From: a virus
Direction: 5' to 3' (one strand)
Virus record (IMG/VR): IMGVR_UViG_3300027126_000023
Coordinates: 1 to 30,357 of that record
Length of the DNA stretch: 30,357 nt
The notes below the pieces were generated by a model. That model searched no databases and had not been told where the DNA came from. It was given only the letters and a program-made list of their open reading frames with translations. The translations under genes and the position numbers were made by a program. Every line of letters starts with the position of its first letter. The first letter of the stretch is position 1. Positions 1 through 8,246 of this stretch are shown here, piece by piece.

Positions 1-315
1 GACCTATACGCGATGCTGTGCGCGTGGTGGGAATTGATTGATTTGTATAGCCAGGAACGTACAGACGTACGAAGGCAGTCGTAGCAATTCTCATGGTCTT
101 GAGAATCCACTGACTAGGTGGTGGGTGTCGTTTAGCGGTTCTGGGGAGTTAGTCCAGAGGTGACATCAGGCCGTATTACTGAGGGTGTTCCTCAATGCGT
201 ACCATCTTGTAGTCACCGCCCCTGTCTTCCTGGTGAGGTTGTTTACTGCTCTTCGCAGTTGGGGCTTCCGTATATCTTATGCCTTTAAGGGTGCGACTGC
301 CACACCCGACATCCC
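1..315. ncRNA. Candidate structured non-coding RNA, class unknown
   Basis: No convincing gene is present on either strand, but the segment is full of short perfect hairpins: CGTAC/GTACG (58-62/67-71), ATTCTCA/TGAGAAT (87-93/100-106), TCTGG/CCAGA (140-144/154-158), GGTGAC/GTCACC (159-164/212-217) enclosing TGAGG/CCTCA (180-184/190-194), GCCCC/GGGGC (218-222/261-265) enclosing ACTGC/GCAGT (245-249/255-259), and GGGTG/CACCC (289-293/303-307). Two of these are helices closing over inner hairpins, as in folded RNAs. CTATAC/GTATAG (4-9/45-50) suggests that the fold reaches the window edge. GGGTGCGACTGCCAC (289-303) can pair with 795-811 on the far side of the HNH gene. The strand is undecided and I do not recognise the class; a group I intron core is one possibility. 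Confidence 0.45.
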
Positions 316-323
316 TTTGACTC

Positions 324-776
324 TTAACGCCAGTCGGTCGAATCCTTGTTCGACTTGCCCATGTTACACGCTTCACATAGCACTTGCAAGTTACTCTTGT
401 CCAGCTCTAGCTCTGGAAACAGTGATCGTGGCTTGATGTGGTCAACGTGAATATAACCACCAACTTCTCCACAGCATTGACATTTCTTGCCCAGCTTTAC
501 AAGAACGCTGTACCTGAGTTCGCGCCATTCCCTGGTCTTGTAAAAAAGCGCCCCCATGCCAGTTCTGTAGGCTGGGATTGGCTGAAATACCGGACGAGGC
601 TTAGGTTGGCTTTTCTTGGCTATGGCATATCCAATTTGGGATGCCTTCTTCTGGATAAGATCCTTGATCACTTGGCTGCTTAGTGCCATCTGCTCCAGCT
701 TTTTCTTAGCCTTTTCTGCTCGTTTTTTACGCATGGACTTAACAGCCCTCATGCCTGCTTTGCTGTAAATCGCCAT
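324..776 (-). CDS. HNH endonuclease
   Basis: A 150-residue HNH nuclease. The N-terminal 60 residues are a strongly basic helix rich in Lys and Arg, probably for DNA contact. The HNH core is C-terminal: a zinc pair C99/C102, the catalytic VDH at 111-113, N129, and a second zinc pair C134/C137. Such proteins nick or cut DNA. In phages they are either free-standing homing nucleases or, when next to terminase genes, aids to packaging. This gene sits beside the terminase genes but points the opposite way, alone, between structured non-coding segments. There is no clear ribosome binding site: the start codon directly follows the T-run of a long hairpin (781-852), which may hide the initiation region. 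The family call is secure; homing versus packaging role is not. Confidence 0.85.
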   Translation of the reverse strand: MAIYSKAGMRAVKSMRKKRAEKAKKKLEQMALSSQVIKDLIQKKASQIGYAIAKKSQPKPRPVFQPIPAYRTGMGALFYKTREWRELRYSVLVKLGKKCQCCGEVGGYIHVDHIKPRSLFPELELDKSNLQVLCEACNMGKSNKDSTDWR

Positions 777-780
777 GAAA

Positions 781-852
781 AAAGCCCTTTAGGGGTGGCA
801 TAGTCGCACCCAGCGAGTAGTCTCGCCGGCTATACCACTTCTAAAAGGCTTT
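781..852 (-). promoter_or_regulatory. Long bipartite hairpin ahead of the HNH gene
   Basis: Arms 781-792 and 841-852 (12 bp), then 795-803 and 830-838 (9 bp), separated by a symmetric 2-nt loop, with an inner hairpin GCGAG-TAGT-CTCGC (813-826). Each arm has one imperfect pair. It is a C-A mismatch read on the + strand but a G-U wobble on the - strand, so the fold fits leftward RNA better. On that strand the hairpin ends in GGGCTTTTTT directly before the HNH start codon, so it resembles a terminator or an initiation-blocking hairpin. Confidence 0.55.
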
Positions 853-894
853 ACTTGGTGCGAACAAGTAGGGTAATTTTATCAGTATTTGCCA

Positions 895-925
895 TTGACA
901 GCTAGATGTTAGATTACTATACAAT
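895..925 (+). promoter_or_regulatory. Sigma70-type promoter for the late/structural operon
   Basis: A perfect -35 TTGACA (895-900), a 17-bp spacer and -10 TATACA (918-923, overlapping TACAAT at 920-925). It lies just upstream of the small terminase gene. The expected transcription start is at or near the ATG at 933, so the message would be leaderless or nearly so. Confidence 0.7.
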
Positions 926-932
926 GGGCTGC

Positions 933-1244
933 ATGGGATATAAAGTACCTGCTGTTTTGCCGAAGACTGAGTTCCAGAGAGTCAAAGAACTCAAGAAGAT
1001 GCTGGTTGAGAGCAAGGGTGAGGCTGTGGTCAAGAAAGTCATTGACATTGCCCTCAATGATGACCATCCTATGCAGATGGCTGCGCTCAAACTGTGTATG
1101 GAACGTGCCTTGCCTGTCAGCCTGTTTGAGAAGACCTCTGCCCAGCGCAATGCTGTCAACATCACCATCTCTGGCATCGGTGTCGAGGTGAAACAAGATC
1201 AGATCGTTGATGACCAAGATATTGAGGACGTTGAACCCAAATGA
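933..1244 (+). CDS. Putative terminase small subunit
   Basis: About 103 residues, directly upstream of the large terminase and following the promoter, which is the usual place for the DNA-recognition subunit of the packaging motor. It is mostly helical with many charged residues, and ends in a short beta-like NITISGIGVEV stretch and an acidic tail, as often seen in phage small terminases. An in-frame ATG exists at 906, but it lies inside the promoter spacer and cannot be on the mRNA. The ATG at 924 overlaps the -10 box, so 933 is chosen. No Shine-Dalgarno sequence precedes it. The function rests mainly on position and size. Confidence 0.6.
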   Translation: MGYKVPAVLPKTEFQRVKELKKMLVESKGEAVVKKVIDIALNDDHPMQMAALKLCMERALPVSLFEKTSAQRNAVNITISGIGVEVKQDQIVDDQDIEDVEPK

Positions 1245-1423
1245 ACTGGCTGATCACACTGCATAAGCAAAGCCACCTGGAAACTAAGCAGGTCTTAGTC
1301 AGCGCTAAGAATGTTCACTACGCTGTGAAGGCGCTAATGGCAGAGTACCCCGAATACTCTAGTGCCGACAAGATTACGATCTGTCCGTCTGAGATCATCA
1401 ATTTCAAGCCAGACGATGAGTGA
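1241..1423 (+). CDS. Small hypothetical protein
   Basis: A 60-residue protein starting in an ATGA overlap with the small terminase stop and ending in an ATGA overlap with the large terminase start. This translational coupling supports a real gene. The sequence (ITLHKQSHLETKQVLVSA..., then an acidic end) suggests a small alpha/beta fold with no recognisable motif. Function unknown; its place between the terminase subunits suggests a packaging accessory role. Confidence 0.6.
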   Translation: MNWLITLHKQSHLETKQVLVSAKNVHYAVKALMAEYPEYSSADKITICPSEIINFKPDDE

Positions 1424-2675
1424 TCTGAACTTCTCTCTCCTGCCCTGGCAGCAAGATGTCTATACAGACCCAACCAGGTTTAAGGTAATCGCTGCTGGCC
1501 GTAGGTGTGGGAAGTCTCGACTCGCAGCAACCATGCTGATCATCGAGGGGCTTAGATGTCCACAGGGTTCTGCCGTGCTGTACGTCAGCCCCACTATGGG
1601 TCAGTCCCGTCAGATTGTCTGGGATCTCTTGCTGGAACTGGGGCGGGAGGTCATCCAGACCAGCAACGTCAACAACCTAGACATCACCCTGATCAACGGC
1701 GCCAGGATCTACGTCCGAGGTGCTGATCGGCCAGATACCCTGCGCGGTGTGTCGCTCACCTTTGCCGTGCTGGACGAGGTTGCCGACATCAAGCCTCAAG
1801 CCTGGGAACAGGTTATCCGAGCCTCCCTGTCGGACAAGAAGGGCAAGGCTATCTTCATCGGTACGCCCAAAGGCAGAAACTGGTTCTACGATCTGTACAA
1901 ACTGGGCACCGAGGGAGATGATAAAGACTGGAAAGCGTGGCACTTCACCACCAAAGACAACCCTCTGATCGACCCTGATGAGATCGAGTCAGCCAAGAAA
2001 ACCCTGTCTAGCTTTGCCTTCAAACAGGAATACATGGCCAGCTTCTCCAATGCTGGCTCCGATGTCTTCAAAGAGGAATGGATCAAGTACGGGGAAGAAC
2101 CGCAGTATGGCTCGTACTTCGTGGCCGTTGATCTGGCGGGGTTTGAAGAAGTTGCCAAGCAAGCGGCCAACGCCAAGAAACGGCTCGATGAGTCGGCCAT
2201 TGCGGTTGTGAAGGTGACGGACGATGGTAAGTGGTTCGTCAAAGAGATCGAGCACGGGCGCTGGGACATCCGCGAAACAGCGGCTAAGATTTTGATGAAG
2301 ATGCGCGACTACAGACCGTTGAGCGTCGGAATCGAGAGGGGGTCGTTGAAAAACGCTGTTTTGCCGTATTTGAGCGATTTGATGAGAAAAAACAATGTCT
2401 TTTCGCACATTGTTGATCTAACGCATGGCAACCGCAAAAAAACAGATAGAATCGTGTGGTCCTTGCAGGGCCGGTTTGAACACGGCAGAATTGTGCTCAA
2501 TAGCGAGGAAGACTGGGACGTGTTTGTAGACCAGCTACTGATGTTCCCGTCGCAAGGTGTGCATGACGATCTGCCCGACGCCTTAAGCTACATCGACCAA
2601 CTGGCGGTGACTAGCTACTTCGAGCAAGAAGACAGTGACGAGTGGGAGCCCCTCGACATCGTAAGTGGTGTGTAA
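1416..2675 (+). CDS. Terminase large subunit (TerL)
   Basis: The packaging motor, an ATPase plus nuclease of 419 residues. Walker A is AAGRRCGKS (about 26-34) and Walker B is LTFAVLDE (about 114-121). A coupling-type segment IFIGTPKG follows near 146-153. The C-terminal RNase H-like nuclease shows its acidic residues at D239 (FVAVDLAG), E307 (VGIERG) and the D384/D385/D388 cluster (HDDLPDAL). The frame is open upstream to 1362, but the ATG at 1416 overlaps the previous stop as ATGA and gives the normal N-terminus just before the motor domain, so it is preferred. All key residues are present, so the protein should be active. Confidence 0.95.
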   Translation: MSDLNFSLLPWQQDVYTDPTRFKVIAAGRRCGKSRLAATMLIIEGLRCPQGSAVLYVSPTMGQSRQIVWDLLLELGREVIQTSNVNNLDITLINGARIYVRGADRPDTLRGVSLTFAVLDEVADIKPQAWEQVIRASLSDKKGKAIFIGTPKGRNWFYDLYKLGTEGDDKDWKAWHFTTKDNPLIDPDEIESAKKTLSSFAFKQEYMASFSNAGSDVFKEEWIKYGEEPQYGSYFVAVDLAGFEEVAKQAANAKKRLDESAIAVVKVTDDGKWFVKEIEHGRWDIRETAAKILMKMRDYRPLSVGIERGSLKNAVLPYLSDLMRKNNVFSHIVDLTHGNRKKTDRIVWSLQGRFEHGRIVLNSEEDWDVFVDQLLMFPSQGVHDDLPDALSYIDQLAVTSYFEQEDSDEWEPLDIVSGV

Positions 2676-2692
2676 CATTTTAGGAGTTAATT

Positions 2693-2950
2693 ATGGATAA
2701 GTATGATCCTGCTGAAATTGATCGCGCTGTTCGTAGATCTGTAATGAAAAAAGATCCTTTCTATGCAAGATCATTGCAATCCAATGATCTTGGAAAAGGT
2801 AAGTCGATGGATGCCAGATCTATGCAGTCAGATGTAGGCCAAGCTGTTCCAATGCCTGAAGTTAACACATACCGGCAATATTTGATGGAAAAGGAAGCCG
2901 GTGATCCTAACGCCCTAAATCTTTCTTTCCAAGAATGGAAAAAACTTTGA
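2693..2950 (+). CDS. Hypothetical phage protein
   Basis: An 85-residue protein between terminase and portal, preceded by a good ribosome binding site (TTTTAGGAGTTAATT). It is charged and polar with no membrane segment. The second half (PEVNTYRQYLMEKEAG...LSFQEWKKL) looks like a short helix pair ending in a W-containing motif. It is more AT-rich by eye than its neighbours. I do not recognise a family; it may be a small head or connector accessory. Confidence 0.6.
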   Translation: MDKYDPAEIDRAVRRSVMKKDPFYARSLQSNDLGKGKSMDARSMQSDVGQAVPMPEVNTYRQYLMEKEAGDPNALNLSFQEWKKL

Positions 2951-2966
2951 CTGATTGAGGTGTGCT

Positions 2967-4994
2967 ATGGATCAAAACGAGTTCGATGAACCATCAGAGA
3001 ACGACAAAGAGCTAACCGCTTTCGTTGTCGATCACTGCGACCGCTGGCGCACATACAGGGACACGAACTTTCTTGATTCTTGGCTAGAATATGAGCGTAT
3101 TTTCCGTGGCGAGTGGGCTTCGGAAGACAAAACCCGCGAAAGCGAACGCAGCCGCATTGTGACGCCCGCCACGCAGCAGGCAGTCGAGACGCGGCACGCT
3201 GAGATCATGGAGGCCATCTTCGGCCAGGGCGAGTTTTTCGACATCCAAGACGATTTGAGGGATGTTGATGGCAATCCGCTCGACGTTCAGATGCTCAAAG
3301 CGCAACTGATGGAGGACTTCAAGCAGGACAAAATCCGCAAGTCTATCGATCAGATCGAATTGATGGCTGAAATCTATGGGACGGGCATCGGAGAGATTTT
3401 TGTCAAGACCGAAAAGGTCTTTGAGCCAGCCACCCAGCGCATTCCAGGTCAGCCGCAGCAAGCGGCCATCGGCGTTGTCGAGAAAAACCGCGTCGCCGTC
3501 AAGATAAACCCAGTCAATCCTAAGAACTTTTTGTTTGACCCCAATGGCACCAGCATTGACGACTGCATGGGCGTGGCGGTTGAGAAGTATGTCTCCATCC
3601 ACAAGGTGGTAGAGGGCATTGAAAAGGGTATTTATCGCAAGGTCAACATTACTCCGACGTATGAAGACACAGACCTTGAGCCTACGCAGGAAGTAAGCCA
3701 GTACCAAGACGAGAAGGTGCGTCTACTGAACTACTACGGTCTGGTGCCCAAGGAGTATTTGACCGAAGAAGACAGCGAAGTGGTTGAGTTGTTCCCTGAC
3801 GACTCAGCGGCTGAAGACTACACCAACATGGTTGAGGCCATTGTGGTGATCGCCAACGGCTCAATGCTGCTCAAGGCTGAAGAAAATCCGTACATGATGA
3901 AGGACAGGCCCATCCTGTCTTATCAGGACGACACGGTGCCCAACCGACTGCTAGGACGGGGTACGGTGGAGAAGTCCTACAACATGCAAAAAGCGATTGA
4001 CGCTCAGGTCAGAAGCCATTTGGACTCTCTGGCGCTGACGACATCCCCCATGATGGGCATGGACGCCACGCGACTGCCCAGAGGCGCTCGCTTTGAGGTC
4101 AAGCCGGGCAAGGCGTTCATGGTTAACGGCAACCCAGCCGAGATTTTGTTCCCGTTCAAGTTTGGTGAGACAAGCCCGAACAACCTCAATACGGCCAAAG
4201 AGTTCGAGCGGATGCTGCTGCAATCGACCGGCACGCTCGACAGCCAAGGCATGGTCAGCCAAGCGGCCAGAGACGGGGCGGGGATGTCGATGGCGGTGGC
4301 CACGATCATTAAGAAGTACAAGCGTACGCTGGTCAACTTCCAAGAGGACTTCCTGATCCCATTCATCCAGAAGGCGGCGTTCAGGTATATGCAGTTCGAC
4401 CCCGAGCGCTATCCGTCGGTGGACATGAAGTTCATTCCGACGGCCACGCTGGGCATCATCGCCCGTGAGTACGAGCAGCAGCAGTTCATTGGTCTCTTGC
4501 AGACACTCGGGCCAAACACACCAGTGCTGCCGTTGATCCTCAAAGGCATCTTGAATAACTCCAGCTTGAGTAACAGGTACGAGTTGATCTCGGCGCTCGA
4601 TCAGATGAGTCAGCCAGACCCGCAAGCCCAACAGATCGCGCAGGCGCAGCAGCAACTGGCGCTGCAAGCGGCTCAGGCTCAGATTGCTGTGCAGACCACG
4701 CAGGCCGAGCAGAACAGAGCAGAGGCTCAGAAGCTGCTGACCGAGGCTCAGTTGATGCCACAAGAAGTTCAGGCTAAGGTCATTGCTTCGACGACTAAAA
4801 ACTTGCCGCAGGGCCAGGAGGCTAGCGAGTTTGACAAGCGGGTCAAGATCGCTGAGTTGATGCTCAAAGAGGCTGACATCAAGAACAAAACTAAGATCGT
4901 AGAGCTTCAGATGACCGACAAATTATCGGCAGCAGCTAAGACAGAAGAAGACTTCTTAACCGAGTTGACTGAAGGTCTAAAGCAAAATGCCTAA
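2967..4994 (+). CDS. Portal (head-tail connector) protein
   Basis: About 675 residues, the ring through which DNA enters and leaves the head. Position (after terminase, before scaffold and capsid), length and composition match large podovirus portals. The central region has the long helical and wing layout (QSTGTLDSQG..., TIIKKYKRTLVNFQEDF). From about residue 545 the C-terminus is Gln- and Ala-rich (repeated AQQ, AQAQ), typical of a portal barrel or crown coiled coil. A TTG four codons upstream extends the frame to 2955, but the ATG at 2967 lies a normal distance after TTGAGG. It overlaps the next gene by 8 nt. Confidence 0.85.
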   Translation: MDQNEFDEPSENDKELTAFVVDHCDRWRTYRDTNFLDSWLEYERIFRGEWASEDKTRESERSRIVTPATQQAVETRHAEIMEAIFGQGEFFDIQDDLRDVDGNPLDVQMLKAQLMEDFKQDKIRKSIDQIELMAEIYGTGIGEIFVKTEKVFEPATQRIPGQPQQAAIGVVEKNRVAVKINPVNPKNFLFDPNGTSIDDCMGVAVEKYVSIHKVVEGIEKGIYRKVNITPTYEDTDLEPTQEVSQYQDEKVRLLNYYGLVPKEYLTEEDSEVVELFPDDSAAEDYTNMVEAIVVIANGSMLLKAEENPYMMKDRPILSYQDDTVPNRLLGRGTVEKSYNMQKAIDAQVRSHLDSLALTTSPMMGMDATRLPRGARFEVKPGKAFMVNGNPAEILFPFKFGETSPNNLNTAKEFERMLLQSTGTLDSQGMVSQAARDGAGMSMAVATIIKKYKRTLVNFQEDFLIPFIQKAAFRYMQFDPERYPSVDMKFIPTATLGIIAREYEQQQFIGLLQTLGPNTPVLPLILKGILNNSSLSNRYELISALDQMSQPDPQAQQIAQAQQQLALQAAQAQIAVQTTQAEQNRAEAQKLLTEAQLMPQEVQAKVIASTTKNLPQGQEASEFDKRVKIAELMLKEADIKNKTKIVELQMTDKLSAAAKTEEDFLTELTEGLKQNA

Positions 4995-6666
4995 TGTTAA
5001 AGACCTGTTGAAAAAGATAGAGTCTGGCGACCTCTCCTATGAGGAGAAGTTGCTTGCTCTATCGCAAGTTGAGGCCACTCTAAAAGAACTAAAAGAAAAG
5101 AAAGAGCAGCGCGTCAAGTTTAATGTTCAACTCATCATTGATGAGATTAAGAAGATTAAATATGAAGTTCAAGCCCAACTTGATTATGCTAAGTCGATAG
5201 TCCCAGAACGTGGGCCAAAGGGCGATCCCGGTGAGCGCGGGAAAGATGGCGTTTCGGGGCGTGACGGCCTTCCTGGCAAAGACGGGAAAGACGGCAAAGA
5301 TGGCAAAGACGGTAAGGATGGCGTATCCGTTACCGATGCCAAAATTGACTTTGATGGCAGTCTTGTTATCACTCTATCGACTGGTAGAGAAATCAATGTT
5401 GGTGAAGTTGTGCCTCCTGATCTTGCAGAGAAGATCAAGGTTACGATGTCAACAAACTCATCTTTAACAATTGAAGATGAGGGGTCTGTACTTTCAACTG
5501 CTGTACGCAACATCAATTTTGTTGGAGCAACAGTAACAGCATCAAATTCTGGAGATGAAGTTACAGTCAATGTATCTGCTGGCACTGGATCTGTTACATC
5601 CGTAGCTATGACAACCCCAACGGGGCTGTCAGTTAGTGGATCTCCGATCACTACAACGGGAACGCTGGCTCTGTCAATGACGGCAGGCTATTCGATTCCA
5701 ACTACCGCATCTCAGACAAATTGGGACTCTGCTTACTCTGAGCGTCGTCAATGGGATGGTGGATCAACCAATTTAGTTGCTCCTACTGGCCGCACATCTC
5801 TTGGCGCTACCACTCTTGGATCTAATCTTTTTACGATCACAGATCCAGGGGCAATCACATTTCCACGCTTTAACGCTGACAACACTGTTAGCGCATTAAG
5901 CGCACCTTCGTTCAGAACGGCCATTGGTGCTGGTACTGGCGATGGCACTGTTACCTCTGTTGGCGCCACATCTCCAGTTGCATCCTCTGGCGGCGCAACA
6001 CCAACAATTAGTCTTTCTTCTGGCTACGGAGACACGCAAAACCCGTACGCCAGTAAGACAGCCAATTTTGTCCTGGCGGCGCCTAACGGCACGGCTGGAG
6101 TGCCTACGTTCCGCGCTATTGTGGCGGCCGACATCCCTACGCTCAACCAAAATACGACCGGCACTGCCTCCAATGTGACCGGAACCGTAGCAATTGCTAA
6201 TGGTGGCACTGGACAGACCACTGCTAGTGCCGCTTTTAATGCCCTGTCTCCTGTAACAACAACTGGAGATCTAATAATTGGCAATGGCACGAACAGTGCA
6301 ACTCGTCTTCCTATTGGCGCAAACACCTATGTGTTGACATCTAATGGGACAACTGCTTCATGGGCTGCGCCAAGTGGTGGAACTGTAACAAGTGTTGGTG
6401 CAACAGTTCCATCGTTCCTATCAGTATCTGGTTCGCCAATCACCACAAGTGGAACACTGGCAATCTCTCTTGCGTCAACACCGTCAAACGGGCAGTTGTT
6501 GATTGGTAATGGAACTGGTTTTTCCTATGCAACCCTCACTGCTGGAAGTAACATCACGATTACAAATTCAGCAGGCGGCATCACTATCGCATCAACTGGC
6601 GGCGGCGGTGGTGGAAGCACTGGCCCTAAAGCTAAACTAGACACTTGGATGATTGGAGCAATGTAA
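4987..6666 (+). CDS. Collagen-like tail fibre protein
   Basis: 559 residues with a modular layout. An N-terminal coiled coil (about 1-70) is rich in Lys and Glu. A collagen-type run of about thirteen Gly-X-Y triplets follows (about 76-115), with GKD repeated five times in a row. The rest is long Ser/Thr/Gly-rich beta repeats with the fibre motif IANGGTG, and it ends in a glycine-rich linker. Coiled coil, collagen triplets and beta repeats all trimerise, so this is almost certainly a trimeric fibre or spike that contacts host surfaces. It lies between portal and capsid genes, away from the other tail genes. The next gene follows immediately after its stop codon. Confidence 0.8.
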   Translation: MPNVKDLLKKIESGDLSYEEKLLALSQVEATLKELKEKKEQRVKFNVQLIIDEIKKIKYEVQAQLDYAKSIVPERGPKGDPGERGKDGVSGRDGLPGKDGKDGKDGKDGKDGVSVTDAKIDFDGSLVITLSTGREINVGEVVPPDLAEKIKVTMSTNSSLTIEDEGSVLSTAVRNINFVGATVTASNSGDEVTVNVSAGTGSVTSVAMTTPTGLSVSGSPITTTGTLALSMTAGYSIPTTASQTNWDSAYSERRQWDGGSTNLVAPTGRTSLGATTLGSNLFTITDPGAITFPRFNADNTVSALSAPSFRTAIGAGTGDGTVTSVGATSPVASSGGATPTISLSSGYGDTQNPYASKTANFVLAAPNGTAGVPTFRAIVAADIPTLNQNTTGTASNVTGTVAIANGGTGQTTASAAFNALSPVTTTGDLIIGNGTNSATRLPIGANTYVLTSNGTTASWAAPSGGTVTSVGATVPSFLSVSGSPITTSGTLAISLASTPSNGQLLIGNGTGFSYATLTAGSNITITNSAGGITIASTGGGGGGSTGPKAKLDTWMIGAM

Positions 6667-7110
6667 ATGGCACAGAATACAAACCCTATTTTTCCGCTAA
6701 CACCTGTTAATACATGGGTCAGTGGCACTGGAGCAACGGCTGGAACTCCTGGTTTAACGGCAAACACAACCACTGACCTTACCGCAGGCACGATTTACGG
6801 CCCGATATTTACTGGCAAAGCGGTCGATGGATCACGGCTTGATTTTATTAAAGTTCGTGCGCTTGGCACTAATACGGGAACTGTGATTCGTATCTGGATC
6901 AATAATGGATCAGCAACAACCACGGCAGCAAATAATGCGTTGTATTTAGAAAGAACATTGTCTTCAACCACTGTCTCTCAAACAACAGAACAGCCCGACA
7001 TCATCTTGCCGTTGAACATTAGTATACCTGCTGGATATCGCATCTATGCAACATTTGGTACTGCTGTGGCGGCTGGCTTTCACTTGACTGCTGTTGGCGG
7101 GGACTACTGA
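6667..7110 (+). CDS. Beta-rich structural protein, probable fibre accessory
   Basis: 147 residues starting directly at the stop of the collagen-like fibre gene and sharing its final A with the next gene start (TGATG). Rich in Thr, Ala, Gly and Asn with alternating hydrophobic residues, as in an all-beta sandwich. No signal peptide or membrane segment. Its position between two fibre genes suggests a fibre tip, adaptor or chaperone. I do not recognise a named family. Confidence 0.6.
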   Translation: MAQNTNPIFPLTPVNTWVSGTGATAGTPGLTANTTTDLTAGTIYGPIFTGKAVDGSRLDFIKVRALGTNTGTVIRIWINNGSATTTAANNALYLERTLSSTTVSQTTEQPDIILPLNISIPAGYRIYATFGTAVAAGFHLTAVGGDY

Positions 7111-8246
7111 TGTTTACGGGTTTTGCATCCGAAAACACACCTGCAATTCAGGTGTGGGATTTTTCAAGATCATTTGTCAATACCCCTAGAATTGGATTAA
7201 CCGATGACTGTGCTCCGATTCAGTTTTTTAAAACAGGAGGCAATAGTCAAATTTATTTGTATCTACCTTCTTGTCCAATAGAGGGCAAAATAATTACTAT
7301 TTATAACGCCTCTTTTAATAGCACTTCAGCAACTACAGTATATATTTTTTGTTCAGATGTTTCTGGGGCGGGAACCACAAGCCAGATTGATGCGATAGGT
7401 GTTGGTGGTGTTCTTCAACTGTGCTATTCAAAAAACATTATTAGTTACGGCCCAAGTCAAGGAGCATTGGCGACTGGATGGTTTCCATTAAATAGAGCGC
7501 CATATAGCGCCATTAACGCTTATTCAGTCAACAATTCTTATCTTGGCGCTGCCTCTGGTCAAAGCTCTGTTGTTATTGGTGGATTTGGTATTACAGCTTC
7601 AGGTTTATGGTCAGCCTGTGTCAGTGGCAGTAGCAATACTGCAAGTGCAACACGGTCTGCTGTAATTGGTGGCTCAAATAACACAGCAAGCGGCTCAGAA
7701 TCAGGTGTTTTTGGTGGCTCAAATAATACCGCAAATGGCAATAGTTCATTTGTCGCATCTGGGTCATTTGGAACAGCGCGATCAATTACTGGAAGTGTAA
7801 CTTTTGCTGCAAGTTTAAATCCAATAACAAGTGCATTAGGAGTTTCACAGACCGAAACTTTAATTTTAGCTAGACAAACAACAGATGCAACTGTAACTAC
7901 GTTGTGTTCTAATAATTCAGCAGCAGGCACCACAAACCAAGTTATCCTGCCAAACAACAGCGCGTACTACGTCAGAGGAAGCATCATTGCTACCGTAACT
8001 GGCGGCGGCAACACAAAGTCTTGGGATTTCATTGCTACCATCAAACGAGGCGCTACAGCAGCTTCAACAGCGATTGTTGGCGCGGTGACTCTGAACGTGC
8101 AAGCGGCTGACGCAGGGGCGGCTACATGGGTTGTAGCAATCACAGCAGACACAACAAACGGCGGCCTTGCTGTTACAGTAACTGGACAGGCAGCTACAAC
8201 AATCCGATGGGTGGTAAAAATTGAAACAACTGAGGTAACTTTCTGA
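7110..8246 (+). CDS. Tail fibre/spike with YadA-head-like repeats
   Basis: 378 residues. The middle (about 150-225) has repeats of the type SxAxGxxSxVxGGxxNTASG (for example AVIGGSNNTASG and GVFGGSNNTANG). These resemble the left-handed beta-roll head repeats of trimeric autotransporter adhesins such as YadA. The C-terminal 140 residues form a separate Thr/Ala/Val-rich beta domain that could be a tip. This indicates a trimeric adhesive fibre. The gene is AT-richer by eye than the packaging genes around it, consistent with exchange of a host-range module. The next gene begins in a TGATG overlap. Confidence 0.7.
   Translation: MFTGFASENTPAIQVWDFSRSFVNTPRIGLTDDCAPIQFFKTGGNSQIYLYLPSCPIEGKIITIYNASFNSTSATTVYIFCSDVSGAGTTSQIDAIGVGGVLQLCYSKNIISYGPSQGALATGWFPLNRAPYSAINAYSVNNSYLGAASGQSSVVIGGFGITASGLWSACVSGSSNTASATRSAVIGGSNNTASGSESGVFGGSNNTANGNSSFVASGSFGTARSITGSVTFAASLNPITSALGVSQTETLILARQTTDATVTTLCSNNSAAGTTNQVILPNNSAYYVRGSIIATVTGGGNTKSWDFIATIKRGATAASTAIVGAVTLNVQAADAGAATWVVAITADTTNGGLAVTVTGQAATTIRWVVKIETTEVTF

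Noticed and set aside
185-436. Open frame on the + strand over the left structured segment
   Set aside because: No ribosome site, unnatural composition, and it overlaps the HNH gene on the other strand.
1362-1415. Upstream start of the large terminase at 1362
   Set aside because: It would add 18 residues of unusual Arg/Ser-rich sequence inside the previous gene; the ATG at 1416 has the ATGA coupling.
5184-5651. 155-codon open frame on the - strand across the collagen-like region
   Set aside because: It is the mirror of the Gly-X-Y repeat and other codons of the fibre gene, giving Ser/Pro runs; no ribosome site.
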